From: Thermoactinomyces daqus
GTDB lineage: Bacteria; Bacillota; Bacilli; Thermoactinomycetales; Thermoactinomycetaceae
Assembly: GCF_000763315.1 (NCBI RefSeq)
Contig: NZ_JPST01000011.1
Span: 1 to 32,093 of the forward strand
Length of the DNA stretch: 32,093 nucleotides
Direction: 5' to 3'
The notes beneath the pieces were generated by a model. That model did no database searches and was not told the DNA's origin. It saw only the letters and a program-made list of their open reading frames with translations. Of the stretch, positions 6,103 to 12,859 are shown in pieces (positions within the stretch are counted from its first letter, which is position 1; every line of letters begins with the position of its first letter). The position numbers were made by a program, and so were the translations under genes.

Positions 6103-6251
6103 AAAATTACCTCACAATCATATCCTCTATGTCGAATTTCAAATCCTTTCACCGGTGGGGTCGTGCGGTTCAGGAGGGCCTTTTTGATCTCTGACTTTAG
6201 GCGGTCCGTTTCATAATGTTCGGCCACCGCCTTTTCCCAAAAGCTGCTCAT
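6045..6251 (-). CDS. Hypothetical phage protein, 68 aa
   Basis: ATG 6251 overlaps the preceding stop (ATGA). Sequence MSSFWEKAVAEHYETDRLKS, then a strand-rich part (GFEIRHRGYDCEVILWDVAK). The end lies 58 nt inside the nuclease frame, an unusually long overlap that could mean the nuclease starts later or that the two are coupled. Function is not recognised. Confidence 0.5.
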   Translation of the reverse strand: MSSFWEKAVAEHYETDRLKSEIKKALLNRTTPPVKGFEIRHRGYDCEVILWDVAKSKKAIDANPNSPN

Positions 6252-6433
6252 ACCATTTCATCCTCATAGATCAGGCCGAATCGGTCCGTTTGAAAAACTT
6301 TCCGTCCCTCGTATTCAAAAACATCTGTCACCTTGAATTTTTTACCGCCGGCAGTGGTCAGCTCATCTCCCGAACGGATTTCCTTCACCGGTTTGTTAAC
6401 TGCTATTTTGAAGTCGATTTCGCGTGTTTTCAT
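6248..6433 (-). CDS. Hypothetical phage protein, 61 aa; first gene of the middle operon
   Basis: Begins MKTREIDFKIAVNKPVKEI at ATG 6433, with AGGAGG 9 nt upstream. The rest (SGDELTTAGGKKFKVTDVFEYEGRKVFQTD) reads as a small all-beta barrel, similar in feel to short SH3-like phage proteins. It is the first gene downstream of the operator-bearing promoter at 6465-6493, so it heads the operon running left to 2363. No function is recognised. Confidence 0.55.
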   Translation of the reverse strand: MKTREIDFKIAVNKPVKEIRSGDELTTAGGKKFKVTDVFEYEGRKVFQTDRFGLIYEDEMV

Positions 6434-6464
6434 TTCTCATTTCCTCCTCGCATTTGTTACCCTC

Positions 6465-6516
6465 ATTATATCCAATTTAATTGGAAAAGTGAATACATAA
6501 AATCAATTTTATTGGT
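6465..6516 (-). promoter_or_regulatory. Leftward promoter with operator in the spacer, plus a second operator
   Basis: On minus: -35 TTCACT (6488-6493), 17-nt spacer, -10 TATAAT (6465-6470). The perfect palindrome TCCAATTTAATTGGA (6471-6485) fills the spacer. A second, looser copy, ATCAATTTTATTGGT (6502-6516), lies upstream. A repressor bound here would block RNA polymerase directly. Confidence 0.65.
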
Positions 6517-6518
6517 TT

Positions 6519-6894
6519 TTGGGACAATAAAATGTGATTGGGACAAAAAGAAAAAAGTTTTGTCCCATGCCTTCAGCCCTTGATGCATCTGGCTTTGAGC
6601 CACTTCAACATCCTTTTTGGGACAGAAGGGACACCTTTTTTCTATAAACCTCCTACGCATTTTTGCTTTTTCATTCCTTCACTTTTATTTATTTTTTTGT
6701 CCTTTTTGTCCCAAAGAGAAGAAAAAAGTATAAAAAAGCCAGTAAAATCAAGGGTTTACCCCTTGGGACAAAAATAAAAAATGGGCAATTTATTTCGCCC
6801 CTCGAAATATCGTAAAATCAGCCTTGAGCCTAGATGTATCAAGGGTTTTGGCTGTTGAAGTGGTTGGGACAAAAGAGGGACAAAAGGGACAAAA
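6519..6894. repeat. GGGACAAAA repeat array, candidate replication origin
   Basis: Eleven copies or near copies of GGGACAAAA within 375 non-coding bases. On plus they begin at 6521, 6540, 6619, 6628, 6765, 6866, 6877 and 6886; on minus they lie at 6558-6566, 6695-6702 and 6704-6712. The pair 6540/6558 forms a hairpin, and CAAGGG/CCCTTG (6749-6765) forms another. Two further elements recur inverted: CCCTTGATGCATCT (6577-6590) with AGATGTATCAAGGG (6832-6845), and CCACTTCAACA (6600-6610) with TGTTGAAGTGG (6853-6863). The stretch is AT-rich and lies just downstream of the primase/helicase operon. Iterons beside replication genes are typical of origins; the role here is inference. Confidence 0.55.
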
Positions 6895-6928
6895 AGAAAA
6901 ATCCTATGAGTCATTACCCATAGGATTT
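6885..6928 (-). terminator. Rho-independent terminator of the primase operon
   Basis: AAATCCTATG (6899-6908) pairs perfectly with CATAGGATTT (6919-6928) over 10 bp. On the minus strand it is followed by TTTTCTTTTTG. It overlaps the stop codon of the 100-aa gene at 6927. Confidence 0.75.
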
Positions 6929-7229
6929 ATATCAGTCCTTGATATAGAAGGACCAAGCGCTCCAATTCATCATATTCTTTTAGCAAGCTTTCTTCCCCGG
7001 CCTCGATCCGCCGGGCCAAAACGTAGAGTTTCCTGAGAATATTCATATAGTCTTCGTCATTTTTTATCAGCGGACGTGTTAGAGCGGTGACAATGGCCAT
7101 TTTCTTTTCCCGGATCAGCTCGACTAACCTTTCGCTCCCCGATGGTAACCGGTATTTTAACTGGTTTCCTTCCACCCTCAGCTCCCCGCCAATCTCCTTT
7201 ACTTTTTCAATCAAATCCAATGTCATCAT
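6927..7229 (-). CDS. TubC docking-like small protein beside the primase
   Basis: 100 residues. The first 45 (MMTLDLIEKVKEIGGELRVE, LKYRLPSGSERLVELIREKK) match the TubC N-terminal docking-domain pattern: a helix, a G-x-L-x-V-x-G hairpin, then a helix that begins after LPSG. In phages and mobile elements this domain is regularly encoded next to primase-helicase genes. The rest is a leucine-rich helix (ILRKLYVLARRIEAGEESLL). GAGAGG precedes the first ATG, and the start lies 3 nt after the primase stop, so the two are co-translated. Its likely role is to bind the replication protein (inference). Confidence 0.6.
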   Translation of the reverse strand: MMTLDLIEKVKEIGGELRVEGNQLKYRLPSGSERLVELIREKKMAIVTALTRPLIKNDEDYMNILRKLYVLARRIEAGEESLLKEYDELERLVLLYQGLI

Positions 7230-7231
7230 AG

Positions 7232-9553
7232 TTAAACCTCTCCCTCTACCATTTTGTTGGATTTCGTGCCCATAAAAGGGACCACATTGGTTGCAATTGG
7301 GAAATTATCAATAATCCCAATGCCGACCCAAAACCGATTTGACCCACTTTTCCCTTGTCTGAAACCTCGTTCTTCGAGCCGCTTTTTGAACATCCGCTTA
7401 TTCATAAAAGGCTCTCCGCTTTCCTCACACCATTTCAAATAGGTTTCATGCAGCTCAGTAACGCCGACCTTCTCGGCAGCGCCCAAGACACAACATTCTT
7501 CCAAGAAACTGCCCAGGGAGTCCATTGTTGCACGGTATTCCTGGGTAGCGGCCACCATCGACTCCGACGGAGAAAGCCGCTCTTTGCTCCACTTTTTATA
7601 TCCCTCAATCATCCAGTTGAGAATCCCAGGAGCTTCTGCAATGAGCTTTTCTTCCAGATATGGATCGCACCGATCCCCTTCAAATTTCTCCTCGAATGGG
7701 ATTAAAATTAACCGCCGCCAAATCCCATCATCAGTGCCTCGAATGAGCGGCTTATGGTTGGTGGCCAGAATGAATTTAGCCACCGGGCGAAAAGAGAAAG
7801 GTTTCCCGTACAGATCCCTTACCCGGATAATGTCATTACCGGTAGCGCTTTTTACGAATTCCTCATTCAAGCTGTTGCCGTCAGTCGTTTCTGAAATAAT
7901 AATTAACCGTTTGCCTCGGGTTTGCACCAGCTCCGGATTAGGCGCACCCGAATTTTGATTTTTCCTTTCCATGATTAAATCGCTACTGGCCTGCATTCCA
8001 TAGTCTCCAAAAACATGCAATAGCACATTATTAAACACGCTTTTCCCATTCGCTCCATTCCCATAGGCGATTGGGAATTTGGCTTCGGAGGTATCGCCAC
8101 TTAAGCAGTAGCCGGCATATTTTTGGAGGAAATCCATTTTATCCGGATCATTCTTCATAATCTCAGCGATAAATTTTTCCCAACGAGGCGCTTTGGCTTT
8201 CGGATCGAAAGAAATGTTAGCAATTTGCGTGATCATGTCATTCCGATTATGAGGATAGAGCTTGCCTTCTTTCAGATTGAATGTTCCATTTTTAAGGTTG
8301 ATAAGGTGCAAGTTTTGGTCTAAGTCATTTACTGAAATCGGGATGCCTTGTATCGTTCGGGCCAATCCGATCATAGATTCAAGCTTATGTCTGGATTCAC
8401 TTGCCCGGGCAAAATTGATCCGCTTAATAGCTTGTTTTACTTCTTCATTTTGTTTGAGATCGGTAACGCCCTGGGCCATCAAATCAGAAACAACCCGGTT
8501 ATATGCTTCTAATGTTTCCTGTCCAAAAGCCCGAATGGTATCGAGTGCCCGGCGGTAAATTTCAAAATGGGTATCTTCTGCCCATTTACTGCCGTCCCAA
8601 ATGAGCCAAACGTCTTTTTCGATACAATAGCGAATATCAGCCCCATGCCGGGCGACAAGCCGCTCCGCGTTCCCGCTATCGCTATCCTGATAATCAAGTA
8701 AGCTTTCCTTTTTCCCCGGCTCATACTTGGCAGCCTGCTCCGCTTTTTTCAGCACTTCACGATCCGATAACGGAGGTTTCACCCGCTTTTGGTTAACAGC
8801 AGTTAACGTTGCATAAATGTCCTCAAAAGAAGCTCCACGTGCTCTCATCCAGCAGCCTAATCGAAACAAACTATCATCGCGGGTCCCTTCCGGGATCTCC
8901 GTACCATCCACCAATTTAGTCCATACTCGGCCACTCGTTTGACTCCGGGCCTCTTCAGATTTTTTTGTGACGCCCTCTTGGATCTTCTTGAGTAACCAAC
9001 CCGGTAAATCGGCCATTTGGATATCATTGGGCGAATTTTCCCAGCGGTAGAAGTTGCCGCTTTTATGGTTGCTGGGAGCGGCCACAACATATCCACCGTC
9101 GCCGCGAATATCAATACCAGGGGCGATCTTATTTTGGGAGGATTGCATAAAAGTTCCCGGATGATTAAAGAAATAATGGCTCCCATTACTACCGGTAATT
9201 GCTTTTACAGTTTGCGGTAATCCCCCGTATTGTCCAACTAACTCCTTAAGGGACTCAAACCCACCACCTTTGACATCCACATCCAAAACGACAAGTCCAC
9301 TCTCATGACCGGTAGCGATCCCGATATTTGCATTAGGCCATTTCTTCCACCATTTACGGATGAGGTCGATGTCATCCGTGGCATCATTTCGGCCTTTTCT
9401 TAATGTTTCGCTGTCCCAATATGGATGTTTCCCCGGGTGTTCGCATTCTGCACCTTTCCAGCAAGAGCAAATCCCATCCTTCATTTCATGAACGGGAAAG
9501 ACTTGCCACCCCAGCGACGCATAATACAACGCATACTCTAATTTATTCTGCAT
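7232..9553 (-). CDS. Primase-polymerase / SF3 helicase replication protein (P4/D5 type)
   Basis: 773 residues, full length. Residues 1-190 form a prim-pol domain: VVLDVDVKGGG (metal-binding D91 and D93) and the SNGSHYFF segment that supplies the catalytic histidine. A PriCT-1-like segment follows near 215-285 (LSDREVLKKAEQAAKYEPGK), then the D5 N-terminal region. The SF3 helicase has Walker A at about 495-503 (AYGNGANGKS), Walker B (RLIIISET) and sensor 1 (KFILATNHKPLIRGTDD), followed by RRLILIPFEE. Such proteins melt the element's origin, unwind and prime. AAGGGGG precedes ATG 9553. The gene lies next to the GGGACAAAA array, the probable origin it acts on (inference). Confidence 0.9.
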   Translation of the reverse strand: MQNKLEYALYYASLGWQVFPVHEMKDGICSCWKGAECEHPGKHPYWDSETLRKGRNDATDDIDLIRKWWKKWPNANIGIATGHESGLVVLDVDVKGGGFESLKELVGQYGGLPQTVKAITGSNGSHYFFNHPGTFMQSSQNKIAPGIDIRGDGGYVVAAPSNHKSGNFYRWENSPNDIQMADLPGWLLKKIQEGVTKKSEEARSQTSGRVWTKLVDGTEIPEGTRDDSLFRLGCWMRARGASFEDIYATLTAVNQKRVKPPLSDREVLKKAEQAAKYEPGKKESLLDYQDSDSGNAERLVARHGADIRYCIEKDVWLIWDGSKWAEDTHFEIYRRALDTIRAFGQETLEAYNRVVSDLMAQGVTDLKQNEEVKQAIKRINFARASESRHKLESMIGLARTIQGIPISVNDLDQNLHLINLKNGTFNLKEGKLYPHNRNDMITQIANISFDPKAKAPRWEKFIAEIMKNDPDKMDFLQKYAGYCLSGDTSEAKFPIAYGNGANGKSVFNNVLLHVFGDYGMQASSDLIMERKNQNSGAPNPELVQTRGKRLIIISETTDGNSLNEEFVKSATGNDIIRVRDLYGKPFSFRPVAKFILATNHKPLIRGTDDGIWRRLILIPFEEKFEGDRCDPYLEEKLIAEAPGILNWMIEGYKKWSKERLSPSESMVAATQEYRATMDSLGSFLEECCVLGAAEKVGVTELHETYLKWCEESGEPFMNKRMFKKRLEERGFRQGKSGSNRFWVGIGIIDNFPIATNVVPFMGTKSNKMVEGEV

Positions 9554-9570
9554 CTGCTTACCCCCTTAAA

Positions 9571-9597
9571 TAAAAACGAGGAGCCATTCAGGCTCCC
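9571..9597 (-). terminator. Intercistronic hairpin terminator / attenuator
   Basis: GGCTCC/GGAGCC (9591-9596 with 9580-9585), followed on minus by CGTTTTTATTT. It sits between the SSB-like gene and the primase and ends just before the primase ribosome binding site. Partial readthrough would make more SSB-like protein than primase (inference). Confidence 0.65.
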
Positions 9598-9600
9598 GAG

Positions 9601-10050
9601 CTAGAATGGCAAATCATCTTCCTTGAAATCGATGGTTTGCTCCACTTGATTCGATTCATCCAATTCCTTTTCAATGTAGACGTTGCGATAGTCGCCATTT
9701 TGTTTGACCGTAATGAGAAGTTTTTTCCCAAACATATCGCCCATTTTATCGGCCAGATCGGAGAGCTTGGTAATTTTCAATCCTGCTTTGAGGAGATCCA
9801 CTTTTAAATAACCCAGTTTCTCTGGCGTGTCGAATCCGTTATATTTGTTGATAGTGCGGCCTTTATACTCTCCATCGATGATTTGTAATTCCCATTGAAG
9901 TTGAGGGTTCCCCTTCCGACTTCGGGCCATCGTGAACGCTTCGACTTGTACTTTATACTCCCCATCTGGCAACGGACCACGCTTCACCTCAGTCACTTCT
10001 GCTTTTATGAACTGTTCATCAAACTGAGCAAAATATTCTTTGAGTCCCAT
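9601..10050 (-). CDS. DUF669-like phage single-stranded DNA-binding protein
   Basis: 149 residues. The core reads as the DUF669 pattern: LPDGEYKVQVEAFTMARSRK, GNPQLQWELQIIDGEYKGR, then YLKVDLLKAGL and MFGKKLLITVKQNGDYRNVY, an OB-like set of strands. The C-terminus is acidic and ends EDDLPF, closely like the DDDIPF tip of bacterial SSB that recruits replication proteins. It is therefore probably the phage SSB acting with the downstream primase/helicase. The gene starts at ATG 10050 behind TGAGGTG, directly after an operator copy (10060-10074). Confidence 0.7.
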   Translation of the reverse strand: MGLKEYFAQFDEQFIKAEVTEVKRGPLPDGEYKVQVEAFTMARSRKGNPQLQWELQIIDGEYKGRTINKYNGFDTPEKLGYLKVDLLKAGLKITKLSDLADKMGDMFGKKLLITVKQNGDYRNVYIEKELDESNQVEQTIDFKEDDLPF

Positions 10051-10059
10051 TTTCGCACC

Positions 10060-10110
10060 TCAATTTTATTGGTTTATAGATATTATAATCCAATTAAATT
10101 GGATTTGCAA
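10060..10110 (-). promoter_or_regulatory. Leftward promoter for SSB/primase genes with two operators
   Basis: On minus: -35 TTGCAA (10105-10110), 17-nt spacer, -10 TATAAT (10082-10087). The perfect palindrome TCCAATTAAATTGGA (10089-10103) fills the spacer. A second copy, TCAATTTTATTGGTT (10060-10074), lies downstream, next to the ribosome binding site of the SSB-like gene. Confidence 0.7.
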
Positions 10111-10113
10111 ATA

Positions 10114-10356
10114 TTATGAATGCCCCTTTTTGCGGTAATGTCTGGTTATGGTTTTGCAAATATTGACGAGCCGTTCTAAGTACATCTCATCTTGTTTTCG
10201 CTCCAAACGCTTAATCATTTTTTTAGCCCGCCACCATTGCCTGATCCAACCTTTTGGGCGAATTTTACGAAGATATAAAGCCAGCTCTTGATAATATCCG
10301 ATGTTTTTTTCGATTTTGCTTTCTGGGGATGGCGGTGCAAATTTCCCCTTAGGCAT
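10114..10356 (-). CDS. Hypothetical basic phage protein, 80 aa
   Basis: The start is ATG 10356 (MPKGKFAPPSPESKIEKNIG): AAAGGA lies 8 nt upstream, whereas the ATG at 10365 would overlap that site. Very basic, with tryptophans (RKIRPKGWIRQWWRAKKMIK) and a helical end (RLVNICKTITRHYRKKGHS). This suggests nucleic-acid binding, but no family is recognised. It overlaps the 42-aa gene by 8 nt and ends just before the SSB promoter. Confidence 0.55.
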   Translation of the reverse strand: MPKGKFAPPSPESKIEKNIGYYQELALYLRKIRPKGWIRQWWRAKKMIKRLERKQDEMYLERLVNICKTITRHYRKKGHS

Positions 10357-10477
10357 TGTTTTCATCCTTTCGATATTCGCGATCCACTTTTAATAACTCA
10401 ATTATGAAAGATCGCAATTCTTCGAGCCTTCTTTTTCTTTCTTCTTCGCAAATATCAGGATAATGTACGATGACCAT
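10349..10477 (-). CDS. Hypothetical 42-aa phage protein
   Basis: ATG 10477 has AGGAGG 9 nt upstream. Sequence MVIVHYPDICEEERKRRLEE, then a helix ending in VDREYRKDENNA. It overlaps the Cro-like gene by 23 nt and the following gene by 8 nt, so the three are transcribed together. Function is not recognised. Confidence 0.5.
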   Translation of the reverse strand: MVIVHYPDICEEERKRRLEELRSFIIELLKVDREYRKDENNA

Positions 10478-10676
10478 CAGATGGTTCCTCCTCGAAGAAT
10501 AGAAATTCAATCGAAAAACCAAGAACCTTGGAGACTGCCCTTGCCACTTCTAACCTTGGCAAGGATCGTTCAACTTCCCAGTTTGAAACCGATGTCTCGC
10601 GAATACCAATCATGTCTGCTAACTCTCGTTGCGTCAAACCCTTGGCTTTCCTCGCTTTAATCAAATTATGCCGCAT
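10455..10676 (-). CDS. Cro-like XRE-family regulator, 73 aa
   Basis: Residues 4-60 are a five-helix XRE/Cro HTH (LIKARKAKGLTQRELADMIG, TSVSNWEVERSLPRLEVARA). There is no extra domain, as in phage Cro proteins. GAGGTGA precedes ATG 10676. It is divergent from the repressor at 10852, with shared control DNA containing two operator copies. It heads the leftward early transcript and presumably tips the switch towards excision/lysis (inference). Confidence 0.8.
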   Translation of the reverse strand: MRHNLIKARKAKGLTQRELADMIGIRETSVSNWEVERSLPRLEVARAVSKVLGFSIEFLFFEEEPSDGHRTLS

Positions 10677-10710
10677 TGAATGTCACCTCGTTCGCTTGCA
10701 TCGTAATCAT

Positions 10711-10739
10711 ATTATATCCAATTTTATTGGTTTTCTCAA
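10711..10739 (-). promoter_or_regulatory. Consensus leftward early promoter with operator in the spacer
   Basis: On minus: -35 TTGAGA (10734-10739), exactly 17 nt, then -10 TATAAT (10711-10716). The operator TCCAATTTTATTGGT (10717-10731) fills the spacer. It drives the Cro-like gene and what follows. Confidence 0.75.
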
Positions 10740-10757
10740 GAAAAAAACGCCCTGAAC

Positions 10758-10816
10758 AACTATTAAATTGGATATATTCTTTTGCTCTTTACTCCAAATA
10801 TTTTGTAGCATATAGT
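10758..10816 (+). promoter_or_regulatory. Control region of the repressor/recombinase transcript
   Basis: A degenerate operator, AACTATTAAATTGGA (10758-10772; 12 of 15 positions), lies upstream of possible plus-strand promoters. The candidates are TTGCTC (10782-10787) with TAGCAT (10806-10811), 18-nt spacer, or TTTACT (10788-10793) with TATAGT (10811-10816), 17-nt spacer. Autoregulation by the repressor is likely. The exact promoter is uncertain. Confidence 0.45.
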
Positions 10817-10851
10817 AGTAATGATGGAGTATAGGAAAGGAGTAACAAAGA

Positions 10852-11199
10852 ATGTTTAGCGCGAGACTAAGAGCGGCACGAAAATCTTTAGGACTTAATC
10901 AAAAAGATCTGGCAAAAAAAATTGGAGTAAAACCAACTACTTATTCAAATTGGGAAACAGATGTGGCGCTGCCCCGAGCAGAAGAATTAAAAAAGTTATC
11001 CAATGTTTTGGGAGTGAGTATTGATTATTTATTAGGGGTAACCGATGATCCAAGAGGGAAAATTGACGTAAGTGATATTGCGTTAATCCTCGAAAAGGAA
11101 GAAAATCTATTTTGGAAAAATAAAAAACTCTCACCGGATTTAGTTGAAGAAGTTAAAGATTTTATCGAATTTGTATTAAAGAGGAAGGATCAAGAATGA
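10852..11199 (+). CDS. CI-like XRE-family phage repressor, 115 aa
   Basis: Residues 4-65 form an XRE HTH (LRAARKSLGLNQKDLAKKIG, PTTYSNWETDVALPRAEELK) ending in the usual SIDYLLGVTDDP. A short helical C-terminal part (LSPDLVEEVKDFIEFVLK) may dimerise. There is no LexA-type peptidase and no ImmA metalloprotease gene beside it, so induction must work another way. AAAGGAG precedes the ATG. Its stop overlaps the recombinase start as ATGA, so lysogeny control and integration are expressed together. It is the best candidate for the protein that binds the seven palindromes. Confidence 0.8.
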   Translation: MFSARLRAARKSLGLNQKDLAKKIGVKPTTYSNWETDVALPRAEELKKLSNVLGVSIDYLLGVTDDPRGKIDVSDIALILEKEENLFWKNKKLSPDLVEEVKDFIEFVLKRKDQE

Positions 11200-12740
11200 A
11201 TGTTGCTATCTATTTGAGGAAATCGCGACATGACCGAGATGCCGGTGAAGAAGAAACACTATCAAATCACAAAAAGGTTCTATTAGAGTTAGCGAAAGAG
11301 AGAAAATATTTGGTAAAAAAGATATTTCAAGAAGTAGTTTCAGGGGAATCAATTGCCCTTCGACCCCAGATGCAAGCTCTTCTTGACGAGGTGAAATCTT
11401 ATCAATATGACGCTGTTCTTTGCATGGATATCGACCGTTTGGGGCGCGGAAACATGCAAGATCAGGGACTTATTTTAGATATTTTTAAAACCACCAAAAC
11501 AAAGATTATTACACCAAGAAAAATTTATGATTTAGATGATGAGATTGACGAGGAATTCAGTGAGTTTGAGGCCTTTATGGCCCGAAAAGAATTTAAGATT
11601 ATTAAGCGCCGACTCCAAGCTGGACGGATCAGATCAATAAAAGATGGGAATTTCATTTCTAACCGGCCGCCTTATGGATACCGAAAAGTTTCTGATGGGA
11701 AATCAACTTTCTTAGAAATAGATGAAGATCAAGCAAAAATCGTCCAACTTATTTTTAATATGTACACGAAAGAGAGAATTGGAGGCACCAAAATCGCCTC
11801 CCGATTGAACGAAATGGGGATTCCATCATATACCGGGGGGAAATGGATTAGTTCCGTTATATTGCATATGCTTACAAACCCGATTTATATCGGTAAAATA
11901 AGATGGGGATTTATTAATAGACGGCCGAGCTTAGCTCCAGATAAAAAAATGGAATGTCGCAGGAGGAAAGAAGATGAAATAATAATGGCGGATGGGAAAC
12001 ACCCGCCTATCATTGACATTGATACATGGAATAAAGCTCAAGAGATCCGAACTAAAAAGGTTATCCCAAAATTGAAGAAAAACTTCTCACTTACTAACCC
12101 TTTTGCTGGCCTGCTTACCTGTGGAAAATGTGGACGCCATATGTCAATTACTCGCAAATCGCGGAAAAAAACAAAAAACCCAGAAACAAGGATCAAGTAC
12201 GCTGTCTGCAACAGCCGGGCGTCTGGAGTTTTCTGTGGCAATAAGTTGACCAGGCTCGATTATATAGAAGAAAAGGTCTTAGAGGAAATTAAAAAAAGGT
12301 TAGCTGACTTTGAGTTGCAAATAAATGCAGACGACTACATAACCGAAAATCACAAACTACAGTTACTCGAAATAAAAATGAAAAATACAGAAAAAGAGAT
12401 TCAAGATTTAATGGCTCAATTAGATCGAATCTACAACAATTTTGAACGCGGACTTTATTCTGATGAACTTTTCCTTGAGCGACAGGAAAAAGTAAAAAAA
12501 GAATTAGACAAAGCAAGAGAGCGGCTTAAGCTAACAAAAGAGGAATACATTAAAGAGGAAGGACACCAGCGGCCAACGGAATCGATCCCGATCCTCCGCC
12601 ATGTGCTGGACGTATACCATCACCTTTCGATCAGGGGCAAAAATCTTTTGATGAAACAAATTATTGAAAAAATCATTTATACCAAAGAGAAACACCAAAA
12701 AAATGATGATTTTACCCTTGACATCATGTTCAAAATTTGA
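11196..12740 (+). CDS. Large serine recombinase (integrase)
   Basis: 514 residues. The N-terminal resolvase domain starts IYLRKSRHD, with nucleophile Ser10, and carries the arginine motif CMDIDRLGRG near residue 78. The recombinase domain follows (RPPYGYRKV, then IGGTKIASRLNEMGIPS). A zinc ribbon comes next: CGKCGRHM near 308 and CNSRASGVFCGN near 338. A long coiled coil (about 385-450) matches the attachment-site synapsis motif of integrases. These enzymes join attP and attB without a host factor. The gene lies at the right edge of the element, 20 nt from the truncated host gene, the usual place beside the attachment site. Complete and probably active. Confidence 0.93.
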   Translation: MNVAIYLRKSRHDRDAGEEETLSNHKKVLLELAKERKYLVKKIFQEVVSGESIALRPQMQALLDEVKSYQYDAVLCMDIDRLGRGNMQDQGLILDIFKTTKTKIITPRKIYDLDDEIDEEFSEFEAFMARKEFKIIKRRLQAGRIRSIKDGNFISNRPPYGYRKVSDGKSTFLEIDEDQAKIVQLIFNMYTKERIGGTKIASRLNEMGIPSYTGGKWISSVILHMLTNPIYIGKIRWGFINRRPSLAPDKKMECRRRKEDEIIMADGKHPPIIDIDTWNKAQEIRTKKVIPKLKKNFSLTNPFAGLLTCGKCGRHMSITRKSRKKTKNPETRIKYAVCNSRASGVFCGNKLTRLDYIEEKVLEEIKKRLADFELQINADDYITENHKLQLLEIKMKNTEKEIQDLMAQLDRIYNNFERGLYSDELFLERQEKVKKELDKARERLKLTKEEYIKEEGHQRPTESIPILRHVLDVYHHLSIRGKNLLMKQIIEKIIYTKEKHQKNDDFTLDIMFKI

Positions 12741-12780
12741 TGGTTATCATGAAGACGATTACAGAATATCAAGCACCACA
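12738..12780. other. Probable attR junction of the element
   Basis: Inferred. The recombinase stop is at 12738-12740, and a host reading frame on the minus strand (start 12848) loses its expected continuation after the codons for VVVVLDIL, at about 12762. The crossover must therefore lie close to 12738-12780. The exact core cannot be defined without the left end. Confidence 0.5.
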
Positions 12781-12848
12781 ACCACCTGACCCCGCACCCG
12801 CTCCTGATCGAGATCCTCTTTGCGTGACACCAGATGTACTTTTCCCAT
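12759..12848 (-). pseudogene. comB: 5' fragment of a comB-like gene (2-phosphosulfolactate phosphatase)
   Basis: From ATG 12848 the frame reads MGKVHLVSRKEDL, then RGQVVVVLDIL, and stops at TAA 12759. ComB proteins start with a short strand and helix followed by a (V)VVxDVLxATTTI-type strand, and the sequence here ends exactly where ATTT would be expected. AGGAGAG lies upstream, and the start is 11 nt after the kinase stop, so it was the last gene of that operon. ComB removes phosphate from 2-phosphosulfolactate to give sulfolactate. The rest of the gene should lie beyond the left end of the element. Identification rests on a 29-residue match to a remembered pattern. Confidence 0.5.
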
Positions 12849-12859
12849 CTTTTTCTCTC

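Larger units (their letters stand above)
1..12750. mobile_element. Prophage / phage-like integrative element, left end outside window
   Basis: Seen: about 25 short, overlapping minus-strand genes, then a divergent repressor pair and a large serine recombinase at the right edge. Phage-type modules are present: DUF669/SSB-like protein, prim-pol/D5 helicase, resolvase-like nuclease, Ea22-like protein, C5 methyltransferase remnant, ArpU-like regulator. The right boundary is inferred from the end of the recombinase at 12740 and a truncated host gene starting at 12848 on the opposite strand. No capsid, portal or terminase gene is inside the window, so structural genes, if present, lie to the left. 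Whether it is a complete phage cannot be judged from here. Confidence 0.85.

Noticed and set aside
6466-6660. A 64-codon minus frame across the GGGACAAAA array with a CPFCPK segment
   Set aside because: No ribosome binding site, it runs through the operators and promoter at 6465-6516, and its residues come from the repeats. It may be an ancient gene end but is not supported as a gene.
6519-6894. CRISPR array
   Set aside because: Repeats are only 9 bp, on both strands and irregularly spaced.
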